Source: Cytophagales bacterium (GTDB lineage Bacteria; Bacteroidota; Bacteroidia; Cytophagales; Cyclobacteriaceae). Taken from it: a stretch of 20,213 nt of DNA. Positions 1-7,616 of the stretch are shown piece by piece. Position numbers and translations under genes: made by a program. The stretch spans positions 1 to 20,213 of the forward strand of contig DNZD01000343.1 in the NCBI GenBank assembly GCA_003504855.1. The letters are read 5' to 3'. Below the pieces are notes generated by a model. That model did not search any database, was not told the origin of the DNA, and saw only the letters and a program-made list of their open reading frames with translations. Numbering within the stretch: position 1 is the stretch's first letter; every line of letters starts with the position of its first letter.

Positions 1-321
1 CAGGGGGCCTTCCGACGCGTCGACCAGCAGCATGACGCCGTCGACCATCTTGAGCGTCCGTTCGACCTCGGCGCCGAAATCGGAGTGGCCGGGGGTGTCG
101 ACGATGTTGATGCGGGTGCCCTTGTAGGTGATGGCGGTGCACTTCGAGAGGATGGTGATGCCGCGCTCGCGCTCCAGCTCGTTGGAGTCGAGGGCACACT
201 CTTGCACGACCTCGCCGCGGCGGAAGGCGCCGGCCTGCTTGAGCAGCCCGTCTACCAGGGTGGTCTTGCCGTGGTCAACGTGGGCGATAATGGCGATGTT
301 TCTGATCTTCGATACTTCCAT
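1..321 (-). CDS. typA: Translational GTPase TypA/BipA, N-terminal part (cut by window edge)
   Basis: This is a ribosome-associated translational GTPase of the EF-G/LepA superfamily, known for roles in 50S assembly and stress or cold adaptation. The 107 visible codons begin at an ATG at 321 and read [20 protein letters not shown]. The G1/P-loop (AHVDHGKT, residues 13-20), the switch I element (RERGITI) and the G3 motif (DTPGHSDFG) are all intact. The wording around G1 and switch I ([22 protein letters not shown]) separates TypA from EF-G and LepA. The gene continues beyond base 1, so domains II to V cannot be judged. It is clearly more GC-rich than the genes downstream (about 68% in the first 60 bases), which could reflect codon bias in a highly expressed gene. 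It is transcribed away from the SDR gene at 498, with a promoter candidate at 360-367. Confidence 0.95.
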   Translation of the reverse strand, partial: MEVSKIRNIAIIAHVDHGKTTLVDGLLKQAGAFRRGEVVQECALDSNELERERGITILSKCTAITYKGTRINIVDTPGHSDFGAEVERTLKMVDGVMLLVDASEGPL

Positions 322-359
322 AAAATGCTTAAAATCCGCTTAAATCGTGAAATAAGGCG

Positions 360-367
360 CAAAGATA
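360..367 (-). promoter_or_regulatory. Bacteroidota -7 promoter element for typA
   Basis: Read on the minus strand the sequence is TATCTTTG, a full match to the TAnnTTTG -7 consensus of Bacteroidota. It would start transcription near 353-355 and leave a leader of about 30 nt before the ATG at 321. A -33 TTTG element at normal spacing is not clear. Confidence 0.55.
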
Positions 368-497
368 ACTGAATTTGGCCACAGCCCGATGCTTGACCGA
401 AAATATAACCCGGACTGAACCAGGAGTTAAAGTGATTGTTTATATCATAGCGCTGGTTTAAATAGCCACATAAGCAACTAACGGCACCTCAACTTTC

Positions 498-1262
498 ATG
501 ATGAGTCAAACTAAGATTGCCATCGTCACAGGTGGAAGCCGCGGCCTCGGCAAAGAAATGGCACTTTCACTCGGAAGAAAAAACATCGATGTAATCCTCA
601 CCTATCATTCTCGCAAAAGTGATGCGGAACAAGTGGTATCCCAATTGAAAGCCATGGGGCGTCAGGCAGCTGCCCTGCCACTCGACGTAGGAAATATTGC
701 ATCATTCAACGCTTTCCTGTCCGCTGTTCAGGATACACTTCGGCAAAACTGGAACACCGATAAGTTTGATCATTTCATTCATAACGGAGGTATCGGCGCC
801 ACCCTGCCGATCCCAACGGTCACGGAAGAAGCTTTTGATCAACTGATGAATATTCATTTTAAGGGAGTCTACTTCCTTACTCAAAAGGCCGTTGTCCATA
901 TGAATGACGGCGGGTGTTTTGTTTTCATCTCTTCAGGCACAACCCGTTTCTGTGTACACGGCTATTCGGTATACTCATCGATGAAGGGTGCGATGGAAGT
1001 TTTCAGCAAGTATGTGGCCAAAGAATTCGGTGCCCGTGGTATCCGTTCCAATGTGGTGGCACCCGGCGCAACCGAAACTGATTTTAATAACGCTGCCGTG
1101 CGCAGCAATCCGCAATTCAAGGGTTACCTTGCCAGCGCCACTGCGTTGGGTCGCGTAGGCCAGGCTGACGATATCGGGGATGTGGTCGCCTTCCTTTGTA
1201 CGGATGATGCAAAGTGGGTGAACGGACAACGTATTGAAGTGACCGGAGGCATTAATCTTTGA
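498..1262 (+). CDS. SDR-family NAD(P)-dependent oxidoreductase (FabG-like)
   Basis: This is a classical short-chain dehydrogenase/reductase of 254 residues, the usual family length. The cofactor motif TGGSRGLG lies at residues 11-18, a variant NAG motif (HNGG) at 95-98, and the catalytic triad is S146, Y159 and K163 in the pattern Y-SSM-K. The PG motif (VVAPGATETDF) and C-terminal GQRIEVTGG are typical. Two ATG codons in a row (498 and 501) make the exact start uncertain by one residue. The stop codon overlaps the start of the next gene as TGATG, so translation is probably coupled to the alpha/beta hydrolase. The substrate cannot be read from the sequence. FabG itself is unlikely, because no fatty-acid genes are adjacent and the active-site neighbourhood is atypical. 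Confidence 0.9.
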   Translation: MMSQTKIAIVTGGSRGLGKEMALSLGRKNIDVILTYHSRKSDAEQVVSQLKAMGRQAAALPLDVGNIASFNAFLSAVQDTLRQNWNTDKFDHFIHNGGIGATLPIPTVTEEAFDQLMNIHFKGVYFLTQKAVVHMNDGGCFVFISSGTTRFCVHGYSVYSSMKGAMEVFSKYVAKEFGARGIRSNVVAPGATETDFNNAAVRSNPQFKGYLASATALGRVGQADDIGDVVAFLCTDDAKWVNGQRIEVTGGINL

Positions 1263-2080
1263 TGACCGTGGCAGGATTTCGCTGGATATGGTTGTTGCTC
1301 TTTGTGCCTGCTTTGGCGTCAGCACAATCCTTGCCTGCTAACGGCAAGCGAGTCAGCATTTTCAACAGGAGCATGTATTATGAAGAGTACGGCAAAGGTC
1401 ATACCCTCCTGCTTCTTCACGGCGGTGCCGGATCGCACGATGATTTCAAGTCTGTGATCCCTGAATTGGCCAAACACTATCATGTCATTGCACCCGATAG
1501 TCCGGGTCATGGACGTTCTGAACAGGCTGATAGCCTCAGCTATCCATTGCTGGCCGGTTATTTCTCAGCCTTCATCGACAAGCTAAAATTGAAGGATGTT
1601 TATGTGATCGGCTTTAGCGACGGTGGCAATGCAGCGTTGTTGCTCGCGGCCAATCGTCCGGATAAGGTAACCAGGGTCATGGCGTCGGGCGCGAATGCAA
1701 CCACGGCAGGGTTGGGTAACGAAAGCAATTCTTCGTCGGCAGGCTTTACACCGGAAAATGTAGAGCAGCATTCCGCCGACTGGTTGAAATGGTATAAGAG
1801 CCTTTCACCTCAACCGGATCAATGGAAGAAGTTTGTTGATGATTCCAGGAAGATGTGGTTGCGACCCCTGGCCATTCCCGAAGCAAGCCTGAAAAAAATC
1901 AAATGCCCCGTACTTTTAGTCAAGGGCGAGAAGGACATCATCACACCGGAACACGGCGCGTACCTGAACCGTATGGTAAAAGACAGTCGGCTTGAGGTCA
2001 TTCCCGGAAGTAGTCACTACACCTTTGCTCAGAAGCCAGAGCGCATGATTGCTCTGGCAAAGGATTTCTTTCCCGAATAA
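1262..2080 (+). CDS. Secreted alpha/beta-fold hydrolase
   Basis: This is a serine hydrolase of the alpha/beta superfamily, 272 residues from the ATG at 1262. A Sec signal peptide is visible (WIWLLLFVPALASAQ, cleavage likely after ASA), so the enzyme should act in the periplasm or outside the cell. The oxyanion-hole HGG lies in LLHGGAGS. The nucleophile elbow is GFSDGG with S119, the acid is D225 in VKGEKDIITPEH, and the catalytic histidine is H252 in PGSSHYTF, so the triad is complete. The start is chosen at the ATG overlapping the SDR stop (TGATG); an in-frame TTG one codon earlier is possible. It ends only 12 bases from the convergent DUF885 gene. The substrate (ester, lactone or other) is unknown. 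Confidence 0.9.
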   Translation: MTVAGFRWIWLLLFVPALASAQSLPANGKRVSIFNRSMYYEEYGKGHTLLLLHGGAGSHDDFKSVIPELAKHYHVIAPDSPGHGRSEQADSLSYPLLAGYFSAFIDKLKLKDVYVIGFSDGGNAALLLAANRPDKVTRVMASGANATTAGLGNESNSSSAGFTPENVEQHSADWLKWYKSLSPQPDQWKKFVDDSRKMWLRPLAIPEASLKKIKCPVLLVKGEKDIITPEHGAYLNRMVKDSRLEVIPGSSHYTFAQKPERMIALAKDFFPE

Positions 2081-2092
2081 TGCTCTAAACGC

Positions 2093-3739
2093 TTATTTAG
2101 CTCCCTCGATTGCACTATTTAACATGGACTTATCGCCAGTCATTTCCCAGTAGATCAACGATACCGGAATAATTCCTACCCGATTGAATTTATCCATAAA
2201 CTCCTTCCAGACAAACTGACCTTCCCTCTGACGGGCGTACTCGGCAATGAGCTGATCGACCTGAATCTTGCCCATCACATAACTCCCCTCATAACCGGGT
2301 TGCTGCAGGTACATCTGTTCCTCGTGCTGAATAGTTCCACCATCGGCCGGAAGTAGTCCCCAGGGTACCCATTTCGAGGCATACTTCGTGGCACCATCAA
2401 AGTCCAGTTCAAGTCCGTGTTGATACAAACCACCCAATGCCCGGGCAGATCGCTGCGCCAGCATAATATAGATTAACTCTTTCGCCCGCGGACGGTTCTC
2501 GAGCATCCCTGCATTCATGATCAACTCTTCCATCGCCGTGGCAAAACCTTCGGCCCGGTTGTCAAAAATATTGCTCAACAAAGGGGTGGCACGAATCGGA
2601 CTCGTGTTCGGCTCTTCCCGATTGCGGGCCAGTTCAATCCAGTGATACATGTGCGCCCGCATGGCCATGGGATCGCGGTGGTCCACTTCATCAAAAAAGC
2701 CGCGCAACTTATCTGTTGGCACAAACGGTCTGATCTGTGCACGCAATGCCGGGTCCATGTAGGGTTTTACGGTCATGAATTCTTCTTTGTCCATGAACGA
2801 AATGAAATCCGTCACGCCCTGCTGCAGCATCTCATCATACTCTTTGGCATTGTTCTTCTTCTCCAGCTTCGGCAGGTTGCGATTCTTGTACTCTGCCAGT
2901 CGCAGTCCGCTATGGGCACGGTACAATTCACGTTCAAGCAATATCTTCTCATCATGCCAGTCATACGGCACCAGGTGCACATATTTCAGGTTCCATGAAA
3001 AGTTTTCCTTACCCACTCCCGACGGTCCTTTCTTTGAACCGGAATTGTTCACCAGCCATTTTGCGAAGTCATCAGAGGCTTCCTTCGCCTCGCGTGCCGC
3101 AGCCGCCAGATCAGCATGACGCTCCTGCACCGAAGCCGCAAACTCCTCCAACTCCTGGGCCTGCTCATTGATACTGCGAATACCAGTCATCCACAAGTCG
3201 CGGGCATCCCCCGTAAGATTCATCCTGGCCTGCTGAAAGACCATGGGTGCTTTTCGCAATCGTTCAGCCATCTCATTCGCATCACCATCCGAGAGCGGCC
3301 AGGTGTAGTCGGGTACCTGCACACAACCATTAATGTGTGGACCTTCCCGTCCGGGCGTATCCGGCAAATTGGAAAAGAACCATACATAAAACGCAGGATC
3401 CTTAAGCCAGGACTGCTGAACGCGCAACTCAAAGTCGAAGCCATTCATTTCAGCCCACACCAGGTACCAGTCCACCTGATGGGGAATTGGCCAACCTGTG
3501 GTGTCGAATGACTCCAATTTCTTTTTCCATCCGGGCAGTTCCGCAGCCTTCTTCTTCATGGCCTCGGCCGAATAGTTGGGCACGCCATTGATCATTTCCG
3601 GTGCCTGAAACGACCGCCATTCCTTAAAGAAGGCAACCAATTCTTCATACGTTTTGCCGGAAGAAGTTAGTGATGGCATGGTGCAGGAGATGGAACTCCC
3701 CGCCAATGCAATAACCAGAAATGCGAGGACGCGGGTCAT
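2093..3739 (-). CDS. DUF885-family lipoprotein-like protein lacking the metalloprotease motif
   Basis: This is a 548-residue envelope protein related to DUF885, a family normally regarded as zinc-peptidase-like. The family C-terminal landmarks are recognisable: EGFATAMEELIMNAG (from E397), RSARALGGLYQHG, PGYEGSYVMGK and the closing GIIPVSLIYWEMTG. The HExxPGHH zinc motif expected about 30-40 residues before EGFA is absent; that place holds HMYHWIELAR (from H363). It may therefore be catalytically inactive or use other residues. The N-terminus (MTRVLAFLVIALAGSSISC) looks like a lipoprotein or Sec signal, although the lipobox is weak. The ATG at 3739 is preferred over an in-frame TTG at 3760 because the signal peptide then starts normally. 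It is the last gene of the minus-strand run, 36 bases after the ThuA gene. Confidence 0.75.
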   Translation of the reverse strand: MTRVLAFLVIALAGSSISCTMPSLTSSGKTYEELVAFFKEWRSFQAPEMINGVPNYSAEAMKKKAAELPGWKKKLESFDTTGWPIPHQVDWYLVWAEMNGFDFELRVQQSWLKDPAFYVWFFSNLPDTPGREGPHINGCVQVPDYTWPLSDGDANEMAERLRKAPMVFQQARMNLTGDARDLWMTGIRSINEQAQELEEFAASVQERHADLAAAAREAKEASDDFAKWLVNNSGSKKGPSGVGKENFSWNLKYVHLVPYDWHDEKILLERELYRAHSGLRLAEYKNRNLPKLEKKNNAKEYDEMLQQGVTDFISFMDKEEFMTVKPYMDPALRAQIRPFVPTDKLRGFFDEVDHRDPMAMRAHMYHWIELARNREEPNTSPIRATPLLSNIFDNRAEGFATAMEELIMNAGMLENRPRAKELIYIMLAQRSARALGGLYQHGLELDFDGATKYASKWVPWGLLPADGGTIQHEEQMYLQQPGYEGSYVMGKIQVDQLIAEYARQREGQFVWKEFMDKFNRVGIIPVSLIYWEMTGDKSMLNSAIEGAK

Positions 3740-3775
3740 AGGATACAATTTGATGTTCAAGATAGTTGAAAACTC

Positions 3776-4582
3776 TTACCGGCCATACACCGGTGCCAGC
3801 CACTTTTCTGCCGGCTGATACTTACTGGCACTGGCCCAACGAATACCGCGCTTGATCAGCTCGATGGCATCCGGAACCGAGGTAACATGGGCCAGGTTGT
3901 GACCTACCGACGTATAGAAAATTCTTCCCTTACCATACGTCTTTTTCCACGCCACGGGCATTACACAGCCGTCGATCCAGGGGTTGATCTTTCCATTGAA
4001 CCGGGTCGTGGCCAATACCTTGACGTTCGGGTCGACGTGCATATAATATTGTTCACTATGCATGGCAAAGTCGCGAAGGCCTGCTGTCACGGGGTCTTTA
4101 TGATCAACAATATTCACCATGTAGTCTATCTCCCCTCCCGGATGAGCCACCCATTGACCGCCGGTCATGAATTGATATTCCGTATTGTTCCTGAACGCAT
4201 CGCACATGCCCCCGTGCCAACCGGCCATGGCGGTTCCATTTTGTGCAATGGCATTGAGCAATCCCTTTTCTTGCTCGGGCGTAATCTGCGACATGGTAAA
4301 AATCTGAATGACCATGTCAACCGTGTCCATGTATGCCTTATCGGTATATACCTGCAGGTCGGTTCGAAGATCAACCACAGCCCCCTCCTCTTTCATCCAC
4401 GCAGTCATATAGTCTCTGAACTTTTCGGGTTCATGTCCATCCCATCCGCCGTACGTAAAGAGAATTCTCCGGCCGGATAACGAGGGCAAGGCAGCTGCCT
4501 TCGCTACTGCATAATCCGGAACCAACAATACTGACCCTGCCGCCAGGGTTTGCTGAAGGAATTCTCGACGGGATTTATTCAT
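3776..4582 (-). CDS. Tat-exported ThuA-domain protein
   Basis: This is a 268-residue protein with a ThuA (trehalose-utilisation-type, glutamine-amidotransferase-like) domain. The N-terminus carries a twin-arginine signal (SRREFLQQTLAAGSVLLV, R5-R6), so it is probably folded in the cytoplasm and exported. The ThuA landmarks are RILFTYGGWDGHEPEKF (39-55), AGWHGGMCDAF (120-130), GGQWVAHPGG (141-150) and GKGRIFYTSVGHN (217-229). ThuA proteins in Bacteroidota often accompany sugar dehydrogenases and isomerases, but the neighbours here are a beta-lactamase-like lipoprotein (7 bases upstream) and a DUF885 protein (36 bases downstream). The biochemical role is not established for most family members, and no substrate can be assigned. 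The ATG start is unambiguous because the Tat motif follows it directly. Confidence 0.85.
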   Translation of the reverse strand: MNKSRREFLQQTLAAGSVLLVPDYAVAKAAALPSLSGRRILFTYGGWDGHEPEKFRDYMTAWMKEEGAVVDLRTDLQVYTDKAYMDTVDMVIQIFTMSQITPEQEKGLLNAIAQNGTAMAGWHGGMCDAFRNNTEYQFMTGGQWVAHPGGEIDYMVNIVDHKDPVTAGLRDFAMHSEQYYMHVDPNVKVLATTRFNGKINPWIDGCVMPVAWKKTYGKGRIFYTSVGHNLAHVTSVPDAIELIKRGIRWASASKYQPAEKWLAPVYGR

Positions 4583-4589
4583 AGTAAAC

Positions 4590-5471
4590 TTATCTGGGTT
4601 GATTCGTGTAGTCGTAGATCATTTTTGAAACCGTGGCCAATGCCTCAACACCGGCCTTTTCATCTTTCAACTCTTTGGACAAAAGCACCAGTACATACTT
4701 CTTTCCATTGGGCAGCATCACGATCCCTGAGTCATGGTGCAGTCCGGTGATCCAGCCTGTCTTATGGGCTACCTTTACATCTTTCGGCAACTGTGCCGGA
4801 ATGATGTCATTGAACTTCTGATCGAGCAGAATTTTTACCATCGCCTCTGATGCTTCCGGACTTACGGCTTCGCCCCGTGCGATCTTCTCAAACACCAGCA
4901 TCAGGTCATTCGCTGTCACCTGATTATTAAGTCCTTGCCGGAATGCCTTGGTATCCTCTACACCACGCAGCACCTTGATGTCATGGGCACCATAGCTTCG
5001 CATGGTTTCCATCACATTTTGCGCATCGACTTTCTCGATCAGGATATTGGTGGCCAGGTTGCTGCTGGCGATGATCATACCGTACAACACATCGTAGATG
5101 GTCTTTTTCCTGCCAATCATCTTGTAGATCTCAGGCTCACTGTCATCTTCCGGCTTGAGGCTAAAGGGGCTGCCGTCGACAATGCTTTTGAATTCATTCT
5201 TGATTTCAATGGAGTCGTTGAGGGAAAATTTCCCCTCGGCGGCCTGCTTATACACCTCAATCATCACGGGTGTCTTCATGGTGCTGGCGGCATGGAAAGT
5301 CTCGTGCTCGTGTATCAATATCTTTTCTCCGGAACTGATGTCCAGATAGGCTACGGCATAAATACCATTGTCTTTTGGGAGATAGCCCCGGATGTCGGCA
5401 ATCAGTTTTTCCTGCGGGGAATTGCATGCCGACATTAACAGCACGATTCCGATGATCCAAAAAATCTTCAT
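4590..5471 (-). CDS. Class A beta-lactamase-related serine hydrolase, lipoprotein
   Basis: This 293-residue serine hydrolase has the penicillin-recognising fold. The lipoprotein signal is clear (LLMSAC, lipid cysteine C16), so it should be anchored in the envelope. The active-site motifs are present in order: S63-TMK66 (SxxK), S136-S-N138 (SxN), a candidate general base E172 in RGVEDTKAF, and K237-TG (KTG). E172 is followed by an LNN segment eight residues later rather than the usual EPELN spacing, so deacylation, and hence true lactamase activity, is uncertain. It may instead be a peptidase or esterase acting on peptidoglycan. It begins 3 bases after the stop of the epimerase gene and ends 7 bases before ThuA, implying co-transcription with the sphingolipid genes. 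It should not be called a resistance gene from sequence alone. Confidence 0.85.
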   Translation of the reverse strand: MKIFWIIGIVLLMSACNSPQEKLIADIRGYLPKDNGIYAVAYLDISSGEKILIHEHETFHAASTMKTPVMIEVYKQAAEGKFSLNDSIEIKNEFKSIVDGSPFSLKPEDDSEPEIYKMIGRKKTIYDVLYGMIIASSNLATNILIEKVDAQNVMETMRSYGAHDIKVLRGVEDTKAFRQGLNNQVTANDLMLVFEKIARGEAVSPEASEAMVKILLDQKFNDIIPAQLPKDVKVAHKTGWITGLHHDSGIVMLPNGKKYVLVLLSKELKDEKAGVEALATVSKMIYDYTNQPR

Positions 5472-5474
5472 GGT

Positions 5475-6476
5475 CTATTTTTTAAGCCAACCGTTGTCGC
5501 GGTACCATTGGATGGTGTTGCGCATGCCGGTGTTCAGGTCCACACGCGGGCGGCGGCCCAACAATTTCCACACCGGATCGCTGTCGCACAACCAATTGGC
5601 CTGACTTATTTCATTCAATTTCTCTGAATTCAAAAACGGAAGGGTGCCCAGCAGGCGATAAACACTTTCAACGGCCAAAATTCCGGACCGGATCAGGCCC
5701 AGGGGCAACCGGATCACGCGGGTCTTGCGACCAAGCACCTCGCGAACAATCTGTCCCAACTCCTCCTTTGAATACGCACCGCCGTCAGATACCATAAAGG
5801 ACTGATTCACCACATCGGTACCGGTCAGGCTTACTACTACCTCAGCGAGCTCCGGACCATAGATCATAGATATCTTCTGCTCGTGACTACCGAGGTACAT
5901 TTCCCAGCCTCCGTTGACAAGGTTGACGAACTCCAGGAAATCGCGATCACGAGGTCCATACACAGCCGTAGGATTAATCACCAGCCAGGGGAAGCGCTTT
6001 TGCTCCTTTACCAGCAACTCGGCATTCAGTTTACTTCGGCCGTAGCGTGAGACGGGATGCGGTTTATCCCCTACCTGCAAAGGCTTCATCGATTTCGCAT
6101 CACCCGGGCCATAGGCCGCCAATGATCCTATCAGCACAAATTTTTTTACCGGATGTTTCAGAGTAACTATCGCTTCCATCAGGTTACGTGTGTAGTCGGC
6201 ATTGACAACCTGAAATTCCGCTGGTCGTTTGGCAAACGTGATTCCGGCATTGTGAATGACATAGTCCCATCCATCCGACGCCGTCTGCAGACTGCTGGTA
6301 AGTTTTTCAACTGATGAAAAATCGAGATAAAGCGGGTGAGCTTCCCGATGAAGAAATGTGGTAGAACTGCTTTTGCGAATACCCGCCCAAACGTCATAGC
6401 CAGCGGAGATGGCTGCATCGACCAGATGACTGCCGATGAACCCACTGGCACCGGTGATAAGAATACGTGGTTTCAT
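5475..6476 (-). CDS. NAD-dependent epimerase/dehydratase (extended SDR), candidate ceramide reductase (CerR-like)
   Basis: This is an extended SDR of 333 residues with the Rossmann motif GASGFIG (9-15) and the catalytic pair Y145-xxx-K149 in SRYGRSK. A YGPRDRDF segment typical of 3-beta-hydroxysteroid dehydrogenase-like reductases follows. In Caulobacter, an NAD-dependent epimerase-type protein (CerR) reduces the 3-oxo group during bacterial ceramide synthesis. Here the gene is third in an operon after serine palmitoyltransferase and a GNAT-type acyltransferase, so the same role is the best inference. It would act on the acylated 3-ketosphinganine, or on 3-ketosphinganine itself, at the inner membrane. 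The family alone does not prove substrate; a nucleotide-sugar epimerase is the alternative, but no sugar genes are nearby. The gap to the upstream gene is 18 bases. Confidence 0.85.
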   Translation of the reverse strand: MKPRILITGASGFIGSHLVDAAISAGYDVWAGIRKSSSTTFLHREAHPLYLDFSSVEKLTSSLQTASDGWDYVIHNAGITFAKRPAEFQVVNADYTRNLMEAIVTLKHPVKKFVLIGSLAAYGPGDAKSMKPLQVGDKPHPVSRYGRSKLNAELLVKEQKRFPWLVINPTAVYGPRDRDFLEFVNLVNGGWEMYLGSHEQKISMIYGPELAEVVVSLTGTDVVNQSFMVSDGGAYSKEELGQIVREVLGRKTRVIRLPLGLIRSGILAVESVYRLLGTLPFLNSEKLNEISQANWLCDSDPVWKLLGRRPRVDLNTGMRNTIQWYRDNGWLKK

Positions 6477-6494
6477 GTCGGTGATTGTACCGAC

Positions 6495-7616
6495 TTAAAT
6501 ATACTTAATATAGCAACGACGGCGCTTGTGCTGAACGGCAGTGTAGTATTCCCACAGCGACTGCACGGCCTTGTTGGTCTCGAGTTCGGGATTCGACTCT
6601 GCATATTTGATGCCGTTGCGGATGTAATTCTTGGTGAGCTCATACATCAGCATCGCATTCACACCCTTGCCCTGCAGGTCTTTCCGCACGGCCACCAGGT
6701 ACAAGTCGCCAAGGTCATTCTTATTAATGGCCTTCAGGATATGATAGAATCCAAACGGGAACAATGATCCACCTGCCTTTTGCAGGGCTTTGGACAGCGA
6801 TGGCATGGTGATGCCAAAAGCGGCAAGCTTACCTTCCTTGTCAATTATCAAGGAGACGAAATCCGTACGGATAAATCCGAAATACTGCTTCGTATAGTAG
6901 GCAATCTGTTTCTCTGTCAATGGCACGACGCCGTACAATTCGGAGTAAGCTGAGTTAACCAGTTCAAACAACTCCTTGGCATAGGGTAAAATCTGCTTGG
7001 GCTTTTTGGCTTGCACGACCGTTAATCCCTGACGCTTCTGCACGATATTGGCGATCTTCTCCATCTTCTCGGGCACAGCGTCCGGGAGCGTAATTTTATA
7101 TTCTACCCAGTCGGTGTCTTTCGCATAACCTTCTTTCTCGAGGAGTTCGGGATAGTAAGGATAATTGTAAATCGTAGCCAGGGTTCCCAACTGGTCGAAT
7201 CCTTCCACCAGCATACCCTCATGATCAAGGTCCGTGAACCCAAGCGGGCCATGCACGGCGGTCATACCCTTCTCTTTGGCCCATCCTTCTACCTTCTCCA
7301 TGAGGCCATGAAGAATTGCGGGGTCATTTTCAAAATCAATCCATCCAAAACGGAGGTACTTGTTTTTCCACTTATCAATATAAGCGTGGTTCAGGATCGC
7401 GGCAACGCGACCAACCACGACATTGTCTTTGTAGGCCAGCCAGTAGCGGGCCTCGCAATAGTCGAAAGCCGGATTCTTGTCCTTACGCAACGTCGCTTCC
7501 TCATCGAAGCGCAGGGGCGGAACAAAATAAGGGTGGTTCTTATACAGCCGATAGGGATAATCCAGAAAAGCGGCGAGTCCTTTCTTGTCAGTAACTTCCT
7601 TGATGGTCAAACTCAT
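6495..7616 (-). CDS. Double-GNAT acyltransferase-like protein, candidate bacterial ceramide synthase
   Basis: This is a 373-residue protein of the GNAT superfamily. The C-terminal half has the acyl-CoA-binding pattern DLYLVAVRKDLQGKGVNAML, with Q315-GKG318. The N-terminal half also has a GNAT-like strand pair (YWLAYKDNVVVGRVAAILN, 58-76), followed by a conserved-looking HGPLGFTDLDHEGMLVEGF (122-140), so it appears to be a tandem GNAT. Its ATG overlaps the stop of serine palmitoyltransferase by 4 bases (ATGA), so the two are almost surely coupled. The bacterial ceramide synthase described in Caulobacter is a GNAT-type N-acyltransferase, and position plus fold suggest the same job here: attaching a fatty acyl chain to the long-chain base. 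The direct evidence is the fold and the gene context; the substrate is inferred. Confidence 0.8.
   Translation of the reverse strand: MSLTIKEVTDKKGLAAFLDYPYRLYKNHPYFVPPLRFDEEATLRKDKNPAFDYCEARYWLAYKDNVVVGRVAAILNHAYIDKWKNKYLRFGWIDFENDPAILHGLMEKVEGWAKEKGMTAVHGPLGFTDLDHEGMLVEGFDQLGTLATIYNYPYYPELLEKEGYAKDTDWVEYKITLPDAVPEKMEKIANIVQKRQGLTVVQAKKPKQILPYAKELFELVNSAYSELYGVVPLTEKQIAYYTKQYFGFIRTDFVSLIIDKEGKLAAFGITMPSLSKALQKAGGSLFPFGFYHILKAINKNDLGDLYLVAVRKDLQGKGVNAMLMYELTKNYIRNGIKYAESNPELETNKAVQSLWEYYTAVQHKRRRCYIKYI

Noticed and set aside
975..1325. Open frame on the minus strand across the SDR/hydrolase junction
   Set aside because: It is antisense to well-supported genes with intact motifs, has no family signal, and is a by-product of codon composition.
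3887..4480. Long plus-strand open frame inside the ThuA gene
   Set aside because: The opposite strand has an intact Tat signal and ThuA motifs; the translated frame shows no recognisable pattern.
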